From: Blumeriella jaapii
Lineage: Eukaryota > Ascomycota > Leotiomycetes > Helotiales > Drepanopezizaceae
Assembly (NCBI GenBank): GCA_009599575.1
Contig: VWND01000014.1
Location: 558,001-622,000 of the forward strand
Reading direction: 5' to 3'
DNA length: 64,000 nucleotides
Shown: positions 21,735 to 33,360 of the stretch, one piece after another
How the letters are laid out: the number at the start of each line of letters is the position of its first letter
Position numbering within the stretch: the first letter of the stretch is position 1
Translations under genes and position numbers: made by a program
Notes under the pieces: model-generated
Told to the model about the DNA's origin: nothing
Database searches by the model: none
What the model saw: the letters and a program-made list of their open reading frames with translations, nothing else

Positions 21735-24700
21735 ATCCATCGATATTATATCGTTTTTTAAATAAAACGTTACCAAATCTAACAAGCTTATTTTTAATTT
21801 ATTTTGAAACGGAATTATTATACGCAATTTTTCCGAATTTAAACAAATATATAATACCGCTATCCCAAATCAATAAGCAGCTTTCGTAAAAACATTTATA
21901 AAACAATTCGATATAATAATTAAAAACGTTAACGAATTTTTATTCGATTACGAAAGTTTCGTTAAAGCTAAATTCGTTCGCAAAAGCTTTGATTACGACA
22001 AATTTCTGCTAAACTACGATAACGCTTTAAAAGCTTTCGCCGAAGCAAAAAAAGCTCGAAATAATAAAAAAAAAATGACAGACCGAATTTTGCGCTTTCT
22101 GCCAAATCAACGAAAAAAAAATATTCAAAAATACGTTTTTAACAAAATCACCGGTATTATCCCATTTCAGCATCTCGCTCGCTTTTTCGAAACCATTACT
22201 TCTACGAAAAAAAAAGTCTGGATACTAAACGCCTATATTCTTAAAACGCAAGCTTTAAAAGCTAATAACCCAAAAGCCCGCAAATTCACAGGCCTTTTTA
22301 CAACTGTTTGCAAACTGATCGACGACGCTATACAATCGCCAAAAAAAATTTTAATCGGCTGCGAAACCCTAAATCTAACTCTTTTTTAAAGCAAAAAACT
22401 AAGCGTCGCTAAATGCGGCATTTTTATACCGAACGAAAAAAACGACGCTATTCCGACGCTTTAAATCTACGACGACGAAAAAAACGAAAAAACTAATATT
22501 ATTTTCGTTTAATTCGAAAAAATATACGCAGTAACAACTAATACTTTTAAAACAGCCAAAACAACTCGGCGACTTTTATTTTCAATTATCGAAAACGAAT
22601 CCGAAAACGAAACCAAAAACGTAATAACAAACAACCGCTTATTCGAATACAAAAAATCTATTATATTTATAAAAACAATTCCGGAAAAAATAAAAACAAA
22701 AAACGTAAAAAAGCGCGCCGATATTTCCGAAACCTTTTCTATTCGGAAAAAAAAACCATTTACGTCGCTAACAAAAAAAGCACCGCGAATAAAAACAGCC
22801 GGAAATCAACGCCGAATTATAAACTTTAAACCAATTAATAAAAAACGCGACGATTCTACAAAATCGAATTTAAAAAACGCCGGCATTCCGAAAAAAAAGA
22901 ATTTAAACGATTTTAAATCTGATTTTTCGAAATTAAATACGCAAATATTAAAAACGTTTGCTGCGTTTAAAAACGTCGAACCGCTAATATTTCAAATTTT
23001 AATAAAAGCATTTAAAATCTCGACTATTATACGATTCGATCGAAAAAGCCTAGAAAAAAATATCGAAATTATCGCGAGAAAAATCATATAAAAAATATAA
23101 AATCAAATTATTTTATTTAAAACTTTCGCTTTCGACGACGAAACGATCTAAAAGTTTTATTTCGACATTTTTATATAAAAGCCAAATAAACCCGTCAGCT
23201 TTTTTTTTTTTGCCTCGAACGAAAACTAAATTAAACTTTTTTCGGAAAACTGCAAATATAATACGCCGAAACAAATAAAAAAAACCTTTGAAAACGGTAA
23301 TCCGTTTTTATTCGAATTTTTTTTCGCTGAAAAACTCCGATTTTTTAATTTCGTTTTTACGAATAACGTTAACGCTAAAAAAAACGATAAATTCTGTTAT
23401 TTTCACATACGCTATTACGCGGCGTATTACAATCTGATTACAAAAAAAATTAATATTATCGATTTTGCTAATCGATTCGCTATTATTAAAAATTCGGATT
23501 ACGACGTATTCGAAATTAACTTTAATAACCAATTTATATTCCGACGAAAAATTGCGAAAACTACCCAAGCACGTACTAAAACTTATTTAAAATACGCAAA
23601 TTTCAAAGCAAATTTTAAAATATTCAGCGCAATTATAAAACTCGACTGGAACGTAAAAAAATAAAAGCAACGAATATTTCCAAAAGCCGACTTTTTTAGC
23701 TTTTCGACCGAAAATATGCTTTAAAATCTACCTGAATTAAGCTGCGAATTCGTTAATCATATAAGGTTTCACAACGGAAAAAACAAGCTATTACTGCATT
23801 TTATAAAAAAAAAAATAGCTATATATAAATACTATTTCCGATTAATCAAAACCTAAAAAGCGCTTACAACTTTTTTCGCTAATATGCTTTACAATTTTAC
23901 TTAACAAGCTTTTAAAATGCATCCCGGCCTTTATTTCGCTGTTTTAATTACCCGGAACCCTGGAAACTACCGTTTCGTAGCATATTCTAACGTTCCGATC
24001 GCTTCAAATTTCGCTGGCTCCGATCGCATTACAATTATAAAATTCGATATCGCCGATCCTTAGGAAAAAAAAAAAATCGAAAACCTTACCGACGCCACCC
24101 TCGACTACCACGTTCTGCCTGCATTCGTATACAATTCGAAAATAATCGAAATTTATTTGCAATCACATTATAATGCTAAACTAATTAAAACCATTTAAAA
24201 AAGCCCAGCTTTCTCGTATTTCAACGCGTCTAAAACAATAGCTTCGGCTATTTTATCGAATTACAAAACCGAAAGCTACGAAATAAAAAATAAAATAACT
24301 TTTATCAGCTTTTCGATTAAGCAAAAGGTTTTTATTAAATTCAGGACCCAAAAAACCGACGGCGCGATGCTAATTTGCTCGAACAATTATACGACGCAAA
24401 AATACAAAAACTATTTCGAAAACGATAATCCGATAAGCAATCTAATACTATTTGTATTACGGCGAAAGCAATTATAGCATTTTCGGTGGTTTCGGCTGCA
24501 AACGATTATTTCCGAACTATTTCGTAGAATAATTTCTTTTACAAATCTCGAAACCTTTTCAAAAACATTCGTCGGTAAACAATCGTAATCCGATTTATTA
24601 GTTTTACGCGAAGCAAAAGCGTTAATCGGTTTCAATTACGACGAACTAATCGATTACTTCTACGATTTTAACACAAAACTCTTCAGCGCTTTTTGCAAAG

Positions 24701-24951
24701 CGTAAAACCACGTTTAAAAGCTGGAATTTATTATTTACGCAGAAAAGTCGTAAAAAATACCCGTGGCGGCGACATTTAATAATATTATCGACGAAAAAGC
24801 TATCAGAACGTTCGTAAATCTAAACGATACTTCGACTAATATTTTATCGAATTATTTTTTAAAAAAGCAGAATAAACAAAATAATTCAAACGATAAGCGA
24901 AACGCTACCCTTTCGCAAAAGCCAACAGCAAAAAGGCCAAGAACGGGTTAA
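21735..24951 (+). pseudogene. Copy A ORF2: unrecognised ~1,070-codon reading frame downstream of pol
   Basis: Best copy of the second reading frame. No clear start codon survives; reading can be followed from about 21735 and ends at TAA 24949-24951. Open pieces are 22075-22389 (104 codons) and 24763-24951 (62 codons). From N to C: a helical Lys-rich part with FAEAKKARNNKKK; a segment 'HLARFFETITSTKKK' and KPFTSLTKKAPRIKTAGN around the palindrome (22757-22791); a central Phe/Asn-rich part (YAAYYNLITKKI); MHPGLYFAVLITRNPGNY (about 23936) to VLRRKQL; FNYDELIDYFYDFNTKLF; and a Lys/Asn/Gln-rich C-terminus ending AKRPRTG. Stops fall at Trp/Gln positions. No known domain recognised; position resembles env but no membrane span is seen. 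Confidence 0.72.
22757..22791 (+). repeat. 35-bp palindromic module, copy A ORF2
   Basis: CATTTACG - TCGCTAACAAAAAAAGCAC - CGCGAATA; in frame as PFTSLTKKAPRI. Confidence 0.78.
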
Positions 24952-25098
24952 AAAACCAAAAAAGCGTAGGGCTAAGAAATTCGGTTTTTTAATTAATTAG
25001 TTTTTAAATCATATAAAATAAATTAAATTGCACTTATTAAAATTATATTTTTTTTTGGTCGTAGTCAAAAACGATTACGTATATTATTTAAAACAGAA
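24952..25098 (+). other. Copy A 3' tail and presumed polypurine tract
   Basis: 147 bp between the ORF2 stop and the 3' LTR. It contains the inverted pair GTCGTAGTC / GATTACG and ends AAAACAGAA next to the LTR (AGGACAGAA in copy C), the likely primer for plus-strand synthesis. Confidence 0.55.
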
Positions 25099-25364
25099 TA
25101 TAAAACGGTAATATCTTATATTAATAAAAATTAATAATTTTAATTATAGTCGAGGCATAGACCCTTTCGAAACCCTCTGCCATTGACTATCTTCAACAGG
25201 TATAAAAGCAAAGCACCCTTTTAGATAATATCATAAGCACGCAGTCCAATTCATACCTTTATTTATTTTTTTTTTCTTTTTTTCAGTCTTTTCTAGGGAT
25301 TTCCTAGACTATTTACCCACCGATATATGGCCGTATCAGTCTGGTTTTCCTACCTACTTTTACA
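25099..25364 (+). repeat. 3' LTR of copy A
   Basis: 266 bp, ends ACTTTTACA and is followed by the target duplication ACGT. It differs from 14060-14326 mainly by C/T and G/A transitions. Confidence 0.95.
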
Positions 25365-26800
25365 ACGTTACGTTTTATATCGATATTAAAATCGTGCTTT
25401 ACAAAGCCTGGCAAAAAAAAACCTTTTTAATTCCTAAAATCTTTCAGAATAAAATAATCGAAATACTAAAAAAACGAATTAAATAAAAAATCTTCGAATT
25501 TTGCCACGGCTTATATAAAAACAAATAGTTTATCGTTGCGAAAAAAAAAAAAAGCATTTACAAATTTATTATCGCAATCGTCGAAATAAACAAAATAACG
25601 ATACGAAACGCTAACGTGCCATTTAACGTCGATTAATTTTTAAACAAATTCGCAAAACTAACGATCGCTTTTTTTTTCGATTTGTTTTTCGGCTACGACT
25701 ATTTAATATTTAATTTACGATTTCGAAATATAACAATAATTCAAATTCCAATCGGTTTATTACGCATAACGAAAATGCTTATGAAAGCTATTAATTTAAT
25801 CGTTTAATTCGTAAAAATCGTATATAAAATCTTTATAATTTGTATTTCTGATATCGCTTTTTTTTACGTTAACGACGTTGAAATAAAAAGCTTTAAATTA
25901 TATTATAATAATAAAAAGATTTTTCCTAAAGTTCGACGTTATATAATAAAACATATTTAAAATATCGACAAAATTATAATCTGCTTCGAAAAAGCCAAAG
26001 CTACTATTGGCCTTCGATTAAAATTTTGTATATCCGAAATAAATATCGTCGGCTATATAACTGACAGCGCTGGCCGCTATTTTTAACGAAAGAAAATTAA
26101 AAAAATCTGCGAATAAAAAAAGTATAAAAATATCACCGAAGCCAAAGCTTTTATTAGCGTTGTGATTTATTATCGCAATTAAATTAAAAACTTTTTTTAA
26201 AAAGCTGTATTTATCTACGCGACGATAAAAAAAAAAATCGATTTCGTTTGGAAAAAAAAGCAAAATAAAACCATAAAAATTTTTAAAAACGATTTTTTAT
26301 CGGCTTTATCGCTTATACGGATCGATTATAATCTAAACGCAAAAGAAATTATTTTAATTATTAACGCTAATATTTTCGGTTGAAAAGCTGTATTATAATA
26401 AATCGATAAAAACAAAAAACAGTATTTTTTACGATTCGAAAGCGGCTTATAATTTTTCGCGAAAACACGCTACGACGTTATTAAACGAAAATATCGAAGC
26501 GCTTTTAAAATAATAAAAAAAATAAAAAACGAATTATACGGCGTGTATTTTATTTTAAAAACAAACGCAAAAGTTTTTATCGATTAATTAAATAAAAAAG
26601 CTAATAATTTATCAAAAGCGCTTGTTATTAATTAAATAGTTTAAATGCGATTTATAAATTTCGAAATTAAATATATTAAAAAAAAAATTAATATAACGGC
26701 AAACGGCTTTTTTAAACGAAAACGCTTTTATCCGTTTAATTTCGCTGAACAAAGCGAATAAAATATTAATAAATAAATTGCTAACGAAATCGGCTGCTTC
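25365..26800 (+). pseudogene. Copy B pol, continued: RT and RNase H
   Basis: Continues from 14059 after the ACGT duplication. It holds the RT blocks FCHGLYKNK (about 25500), DLFFGYDYL (about 25680), the catalytic block at about 25866-25880 (YVNDV), IVGYITDSAGRYF (about 26046) and then RNase H (IIDANIF replaced by IINANIF near 26362, so the first catalytic Asp is lost). Stops are dense. The minus-strand frame at 26018-26263 is its shadow. Confidence 0.82.
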
Positions 26801-26834
26801 GTTATTTGCGCTTTGGGTTTTATAAAGCCAAAAC

Positions 26835-26869
26835 CATTCGCGTTGCTATTTCGACTGGCATCGCGAATA
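26835..26869 (+). repeat. 35-bp palindromic module, copy B tether, first
   Basis: CATTCGCG - TTGCTATTTCGACTGGCAT - CGCGAATA; in frame as PFALLFRLASRI. Confidence 0.85.
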
Positions 26870-26897
26870 AAAAACATTAATTTTCGGACCGAAAAAG

Positions 26898-26932
26898 CAT
26901 TCGCGTTATTATTTCGGCTAGCACCGCGAATA
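26898..26932 (+). repeat. 35-bp palindromic module, copy B tether, second
   Basis: CATTCGCG - TTATTATTTCGGCTAGCAC - CGCGAATA; in frame as AFALLFRLAPRI. Confidence 0.85.
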
Positions 26933-28420
26933 GATTTAATCGAAAACGATCGGAATAAGCCGACTAACGACGAAAATAAACTTTTAATCGATAATTATAA
27001 AACCGACGATTTTTATTTAATCGCATATTATTTAATTATTTTGTTTAAATTATTTAACGTGCTAAATTATTAATTTAAATTATTTAAAAATCAAACTTTC
27101 GATTATATTTTAGCCGACAGAAAGCTGTATAAAATAAAAAACAATATATACTAAAAACGCTTAATAATAAATAATAAAGCCGATAAGTTTTAAATTATAA
27201 AAAAAGCTTACGAAAAAATGTTTTATAAAAAAGCTAAAACTATTTATTACCGAATTAAAAACGATTTCTAATAAAAAAAATATTTCGAAAATTGCAAAAC
27301 TTTTATTAAAAGCTGCATTTTTTGCTAAAAACGAAAGCTTGGCCGAGAAAAAAACTTATTATATTCGACGTAGTTTTTTAAAATCTAAAAAAAAATTAAT
27401 TTCGACGTTATACGCGTACCGATCACCGATCGCGGTTATATATGCTTCGTATTTGTTATTAACGATTTATTTAAATAATCTGAAAAGCGATCTTTCCGAA
27501 ACGCTATTTCCGAAGCTATAACGATTTTTTTTTAAAAAAACGTTATATATCGATACGGTTTGTTTAGCAAATTAAACGTCGATAATAAATCCGAAAACAA
27601 AAGCGTTATCGAAACTTTTATAAAAAAATACGAAATTTAACGTATTTAAATTTTAGCCTATAATTCGAAAAGCAACGGATTCGTTAAACGAAATTATAAA
27701 AATATTTTCGACGGCTTTTTAAAAACTATTCGAAAAAATTATAAGCGTTGATCGCGGAAATTCTCGGAAATGCTTTTTGCTATGCGCATATACATATACG
27801 CTTTTATTAAAATAATTCTATTTTTTATTTAATACGGCAGAAACGCTCGACTGCTTTTGGAAACAAAATAGCTTATGTAAAAGCTTTATAACGTAATTAA
27901 AATAAAAACGAAAGCAAACTTGCTAGTAATAAAATTTAAATAATTAAACTACCGAAATATAAATATAAAAAAAATAATTTTAAAAAAAAAAAAATATAAA
28001 AAAGCAGCTAAAAAAATTTAAAATAAAACTAAGATTTTAAAAAAAACGCTAATCAAAAAAAAAAAATCTGATTTTAATTTACGACGTTTAACGCGCTATC
28101 GATAAATCGGCCGATATTAAATTTAATTATAAATAGCTCGGATCTTACGAAATATACGAAGCCGAATTAAATAAAGATTATTACAAGCTTACGGAATTCG
28201 ATAAAACAAAACTAAAAAAAACGTTCGCCGCTAATCGGTTAAAGCGATTTAATAAAAAAAACCAGCAAATCTACCTTTTGAATCCTGAATTAAATAACGA
28301 TTCCGATTTCAGCGATTCCGACGACGACTTCGACCAAAGCGATTATATTTTTAAAAAAAAACCTTTTGAAAAGGTTTAGAAACAACCGGACGATAATTCC
28401 GCTGCTAAAAGCACAGTTTA

Positions 28421-28919
28421 AGTCGTGATTTTATTTATAACCGAAAAAAAAAAAATGCATATAAAATTGTTTACTAATTATTCTACTGTTTTTATTATTT
28501 ATTATTTTTTTTTTTATTATATACTGTTTTATTATTTTTGTTTTGTTTTGCTTATATATAATTTAATTATTTTGTTTATTTTTAAAACCTTTTTTTATAT
28601 TATTTGAAACACTTATTATATTTTTTTTTGTTTAATTGTACTTTTATTTATCAGAACAAAAGTTTTGTATATATTTAAGCCGTATATTTAATATATTTAT
28701 ATTACTCGTATATTTTACGAAAACTATTTTTTATATATTTTATTATTTGCTATTTTTTGCATTATTTATTTTTTTCGTTGTTTTAAACGAATGCCTATTT
28801 AAACAATTATAATTTATTAAAAAAATAGCATACGAATTCCCGTAATTTTTAAATATAAATATTTTACAATTCCCGTACTTTTTTTTAATTACTTTTTAAT
28901 AAATATAATATATTTTTTT
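28421..28919 (+). other. Copy B spacer between pol and ORF2
   Basis: About 500 bp of T-rich sequence matching the spacer of A and C. The 60-codon Phe/Tyr-rich frame at 28425-28607 is a composition artefact, absent as a frame from the other copies on this strand. Confidence 0.55.
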
Positions 28920-31900
28920 AATTAACAAACTTATCGATATTATATCGTTTTTTAAGCAAAGCGTTATTAAATTTAATAAACTTATTTTTAATTTATTTTA
29001 AAACGGAACTATTATACGCAATTTTTCCGAATTTAAATAAATATATAATGCCGCTATTCCAAATTAATAAGCAATTTTCGTAAAAATATTTATAAAACAA
29101 TTCGATATAATAACTAAAAACGTTAACGAATTTTTATTCGATTATAAAAGCTTCGTTAAAGCTAAATTCGTTTGTAAAAGTTTTAATTACGATAAGTTTT
29201 TACTGAATTACGATAACGTTTTAAAAGCTTTCGCCGAAGCAAAAAAAGCTCGAAATAACAAAAAAAAAGTGATAAACCGAATTTTACGTTTTTTATTAAA
29301 TTAACAAAAAAAAAATATTTAAAAATACGTTTTTAGTAAAATCACCGGTATTATTTCACTTCGGCATTTCGCTCGCTTTTTCGAAATTATTATTTTTACG
29401 AAAAGAAAAGTTTGGATATTAAACGCTTATATTTTTAAAACGCAAGCTCTAAAAGTTAATAACTTAAAGGCCCGCAGATTTACAAGCTTTTCTATAATTA
29501 TTTGCAAACTGATCGACGACGTTATATAATCGCTAAAAAAAATTTTAATCGGCTGCGAAATTTTAAATCTGATTTTTTTTCAAAGCAAAAAACTAAGCGT
29601 CGCTAAATGCGGCATTTTTATACCGAACGAAAAAAACGACGCTATTTCGATATTTTAAATTTATAACGACGAAAAAAACGAAAAAGCTAATATTATTTTC
29701 GTTTAATTCGAAAAAATATACGCGATAGCAATTAATATTTCTAAAACAGCTAAAACAATTCGGCGATTTTTATTTTTAATTATCGAAAACGAATCCGAAA
29801 ACGAAATTAAAAACGTAATAATAAACAACCGCTTATTCGAATATAAAAAGCTTATTATATTTATAAAAACGATTTCGAAAAAAATAAAAACAAAAAACGT
29901 AAAAAAGCGCGCCGATATTTCCGAAACTTTTTTTATTCGGCGAAAAAAATTATTTATATCGCTAATAAAAAAAGCACCGCGAATAAAAACAGCCGGAAAT
30001 CGACGCCGAATTATAAGTTTTAAGCTAATTAACAAAAAACGCGACGATTTTATAAAATCGGATTTAAAAAACGCCGGCATTTCGAAAAAAAAAAATTTAA
30101 ACGATTTTGAATTTAACTTTTCGAAATTAAATACGCAAATATCAAAAACGCTTGCTGCGTTTAAAAACGTCGAACCGTTAATATTTTAAATTTTAATAAA
30201 AGTATTTAAAATCTCGATTATTATACGATTCGACCGAAAAAACTTAAAAAAAAATATCGAAATTATCGTAAAAAAAATTATATAAAAAACACAAAATTAA
30301 ATTATTTTATTTAAAACTTTCGTTTTCGACGACGAAACGATTTAAAAGTTTTACTTCGACATTTTTATACAAAAGCTAAATAAATCCGTCAGCTTTTTTT
30401 TTTTTGCTTCGAACGAAAATTAAACTAAGCTTTTTTCGGAAAATTGCAAATATAATACGCTAAAACAAATAAAAAAAACTTTTAAAAACGATAACCCGTT
30501 TTTATTCGAGCTTTTTTTCGCTAAAAAACTTCGATTTTTTAATTTCGTTTTTATAAATAACGTTAACGCTAAAAAAAACGGCAAATTCTGCTATTTTCAC
30601 GTATATTATTACGCGGCGTATTACGATTTAATTACAAAAAAAATTAACGTTATCGGCTTCGCTAATCGATTCGCTGTTATTAAAAATTCGAATTACGACG
30701 TATTCGAAATTAATTTTAATAATTAATTTATATTCCGACGAAAAACTGCGAAAATTATTTAAGCGCGTGCTAAAGCTTATTTAGGCTACGCAAATTTCAA
30801 AGCAAATTCTAAAGCTTTTAGCGCGATTATAAAACTCGATTAAAACGTAAAAAAATAAAAGCAACGAGTATTTTTAAAAGCCGATTTTTCTGGCCTTTCG
30901 ACCGAAAATATATTTCAAAATCTATTTGAATTAAACTGCGAATTCGTTAACTACGTAAGGTTTTATAACGAAAAAAATAAGCTATTATTACATTTTATAA
31001 AAAAAAAAAATTATATATAAATATTATTTTCGACTGATTAAAACTTAAAAAGCGCTTATAGTTTTTTTCGCTAATATATTTTACAATTTTATTTAACAAG
31101 TTTTTAAAATGCATTCCGGCTTTTACTTCGCTGTTTTAATTACTCGGAATTTTGAAAACTGCCGCCTCGTAGTATATTTTAACGTTCCGATCGCTTTAGG
31201 TTTCGCTGGCTCCGATCGTATTATAATTATAAAATTCGATATCGCCGATTTTAAAAAAAAAAAAAAAAAAATCGAAGACTTTATCGACGTCATTTTCGAT
31301 TATCACGTTTTATTTGCATTCGCATATAATTCGGAAATAATCGAAGCTTATTTGCGATTATATTACGACGCTAAACTAATTAAAATCATTTAAAAAAGTC
31401 CAGCTTTTTCGTATTTCAACGCGTTTAAAATAATAGCCTCGGCTATTTTATCGGATTACGAAACCGAAAACTACAAAATAAAAAATAAAATAACTTTTGT
31501 CAGCTTTTCGATTAAACAAAAAATTTTCGTTAAATTTAAAATTTAAAAAACCGACGGCGCGATATTAATTTATTCGAATAATTATACGGCGCAGAAATAC
31601 AAAAACTATTTCGAAAATAATAATTCGATAAGCAATCTGATATTATTTATATTACGGCGAAAGCAATTATAATACTTTCGGTAGTTTCGATTGCAAACGA
31701 TTATTTCCGAATTATTTCGTAAAATAATCTTTTTTACAAGCTTCGAAGCTTTTTTAAAAGCATTCGTCGGTAAACAACCGTAATCCGACCTATTAGTTTT
31801 ACGCGAAACAAAAGCGTTAATCGGTTTTAATTACGACGAATTAATCGATTATTTTTACGATTTTAATACAAAACTTTTTAACGCTTTTTGCAAAACGTAA

Positions 31901-32146
31901 AATTACGTTCAAAAGCTAAAATCTATTATTTACGAAAAAAAATCGTGAAAAGCATTCGTCGCGGCGACGCTTAATAATATTATCGACGAAAAAGCTATTA
32001 AAACGTTTATAAATTTAAACGATATTTCGATTAACATTTTATCGAGCCATTTTTCAAAAAAGCAAAATAAACAAAATAATTTAAACGATAAGCGAAACGC
32101 TACCCTTTCGCAAAAGCTAATAGCAAAAAGGCCAAAAACGAATTAG
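28920..32146 (+). pseudogene. Copy B ORF2
   Basis: Same reading frame as in A and C, heavily stopped. The longest open piece is 31109-31393 (94 codons, MHSGFYFAVLITRNFENCR...). The palindrome lies at 29951-29985 with its left arm mutated. The minus-strand 125-codon frame at 29703-30080 (MPAFFKSDF...) is antisense to the palindrome-containing part and recurs opposite ORF2 in D and G only because the sequence is repeated. Confidence 0.7.
29951..29985 (+). repeat. 35-bp palindromic module, copy B ORF2
   Basis: TATTTATA - TCGCTAATAAAAAAAGCAC - CGCGAATA; left arm destroyed. Confidence 0.7.
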
Positions 32147-32293
32147 AAAAATCGAAGAAATATAAAGCTAAAAAGTTCGGTTTTGAATTAATTAGTTTTT
32201 AAATTATATAAAATAAACTAAATTGTATTTATTAAAATTGTGTTTTTTTTTAATCGTAATCAAAAACGATTACGTATATTATTTAAAACAAAA

Positions 32294-32559
32294 TATAAAA
32301 CGGTAATACTTTGTATTAATAAAAATTAATAGTTTTAATTATAATCGAAGCATAAACTCTTTCGAAACCTTTTGCTATTAATTATTTTTAACAGATATAA
32401 AAGCAAAGCATTCTTTTAAATAGTATCATAAGCACGCATTCCAATTCATACCTTTATTTTTTTTTTTTTCCTTTCTTCGGTTTCTTCTAGGGATTTCCTA
32501 GACTATCTTACCCACCGATATGTGGCCGTATCAGTCTGGTTTTCCTATCTACTTTTACA
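32294..32559 (+). repeat. 3' LTR of copy B
   Basis: 266 bp, start TATAAAACGG, end ACTTTTACA, followed by the GTAT duplication and the RT of element E on the other strand. Its first half is far more mutated than its second half. Confidence 0.92.
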
Positions 32560-33360
32560 GTATATGGCGTGTTTTAAAAAATCGGACGAATAAATAAGAA
32601 TATTATTTAGATATGCAATACAGAAATCGTTTAAATAATCGAAGAAAACGTCGTTTATATAGCGTTAGTAAATTGCGGATTTATTAATAAAGCTAAAAAG
32701 TAGCATTTTGCATTTATAAGCGCCGTAACGCGTACGAAATATCGTTAGTTTTTTATTGGCGGGGTTTATTCGAATTTTGTGAAAGGTTTAACGAATATCG
32801 AACTTCGTAAAAATTCGTGCTTTCGAAAAACGAGCAAAGGTTTTATCGATAAAAGGGAAAAGATAGCGATTTTTACGAGTAATATTATTAAAAGCTCGAT
32901 AATCGATATAAAAACGCAGTGAACCGTCGGGTTTTTTGGCGAAAAGCATTGAAGCAGCGAAAAAAGCGGTGGAAAGTTCGATAAAACTTTTATTAAAATT
33001 ATTTTGCAAATAGGTTTTAATAATTTCGAGCTTTGAAATCGATATTTTATATAAAAAAATGTATTTCAGCTTTTTTTTATTTATAGTAAATTCGATTTTA
33101 TAATCGTAGGGCCGGTAAAAGGCTAGCTTGTTATTGGCGGTTTTAAAAAATACGTATTCGAGGTTTTTGTATTCCGGGGAAAAAAATTCGAAAAAAAGTT
33201 TATTCGAAGTTAGCTTTGTTAAGCTAGTTGAAAGGGTCGAAATCGATATTTCGTTCGTTTTGAAACGTTCGAAAAAATTATAAGATTGGGTTTTAAGAAA
33301 AGTGTTATACGTAAAGTCGTTTAGTATTTTATCGATTTCGTACAGAAAGGTTGAAAACAT
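32560..33360 (-). pseudogene. Element E reverse transcriptase, N-terminal and catalytic part (minus strand)
   Basis: 190 stop-free codons from 33360 down to 32788, with typical Ty3/Gypsy RT blocks: YRPYDYKIEF, KYIFLYKISISKLE, FIELSTAFFAASMLFAKKPDGSLRF, IDYRAFNNITRKNRYLFPFID and ARIFTKFDIR. Reading continues to 32564 through FRTRYGAYKCK and AYLNNILIYS, the YLDD box with both Asp codons turned to Asn. Copy B then interrupts, and the frame resumes at 9965. It synthesises cDNA in intact relatives. Only substitutions of Pro, Cys, Asp and Gly codons expected from RIP are needed to explain its differences from the family. Confidence 0.9.

Larger units (their letters stand above)
14060..25364 (+). 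mobile_element. Family 1 copy A, full length and youngest, inserted in copy B
   Basis: Complete 11,305-bp element with LTRs at 14060-14326 and 25099-25364 and the target duplication ACGT at 14056-14059 and 25365-25368. Removing it restores the uninterrupted sequence found at the same place in copy D (about 7150). It retains more C in CpC/CpT context than any other copy and has the longest open stretches, as expected for the last arrival. It is the best template for reading the family: leader, gag, protease, RT, RNase H, integrase, spacer, ORF2, tail, LTR. Confidence 0.95.
26801..28420 (+). pseudogene. Copy B integrase
   Basis: Open from 26813 to 27073 (86 codons: KPKPFALLFRLASRIKNINF... with both palindromes in frame), then HHCC (about 27190-27310), 60 open codons 27339-27521 covering the first core strand (SPIAVIYASYLLLTIYLN in a shifted frame), the second core block near 27590, and the GPY-type C-terminus (about 28125-28165). 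The acidic Ser/Asp tail ends near 28355. Confidence 0.82.
9966..32559 (+). mobile_element. Family 1 copy B, full length, split by copy A
   Basis: Complete element with 5' LTR 9966-10232 and 3' LTR 32294-32559, flanked by the 4-bp duplication GTAT (9962-9965 and 32560-32563). Its own sequence is 9966-14059 plus 25369-32559, about 11.3 kb, and copy A fills the gap. It is inserted in the RT/RNase H region of element E, in the opposite direction to E's coding strand there. Mutation is heavier than in A. For example, the gag start codon seen in A (ATG) is ATA here at about 10811. Confidence 0.93.

Noticed and set aside
28425..28607. Phe/Tyr-rich 60-codon frame (and 47508-47702 on the minus strand)
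   Set aside because: Lies in the T-rich spacer; not kept open in the other copies.
29703..30080. 125-codon minus-strand frame MPAFFKSDF..., with relatives at 41121-41345 and, on the plus strand, 46060-46266
   Set aside because: All three lie opposite ORF2 at the same place. Conservation follows from the repeat; the sense frame has the RIP-type stop pattern and the antisense frame is open by composition.
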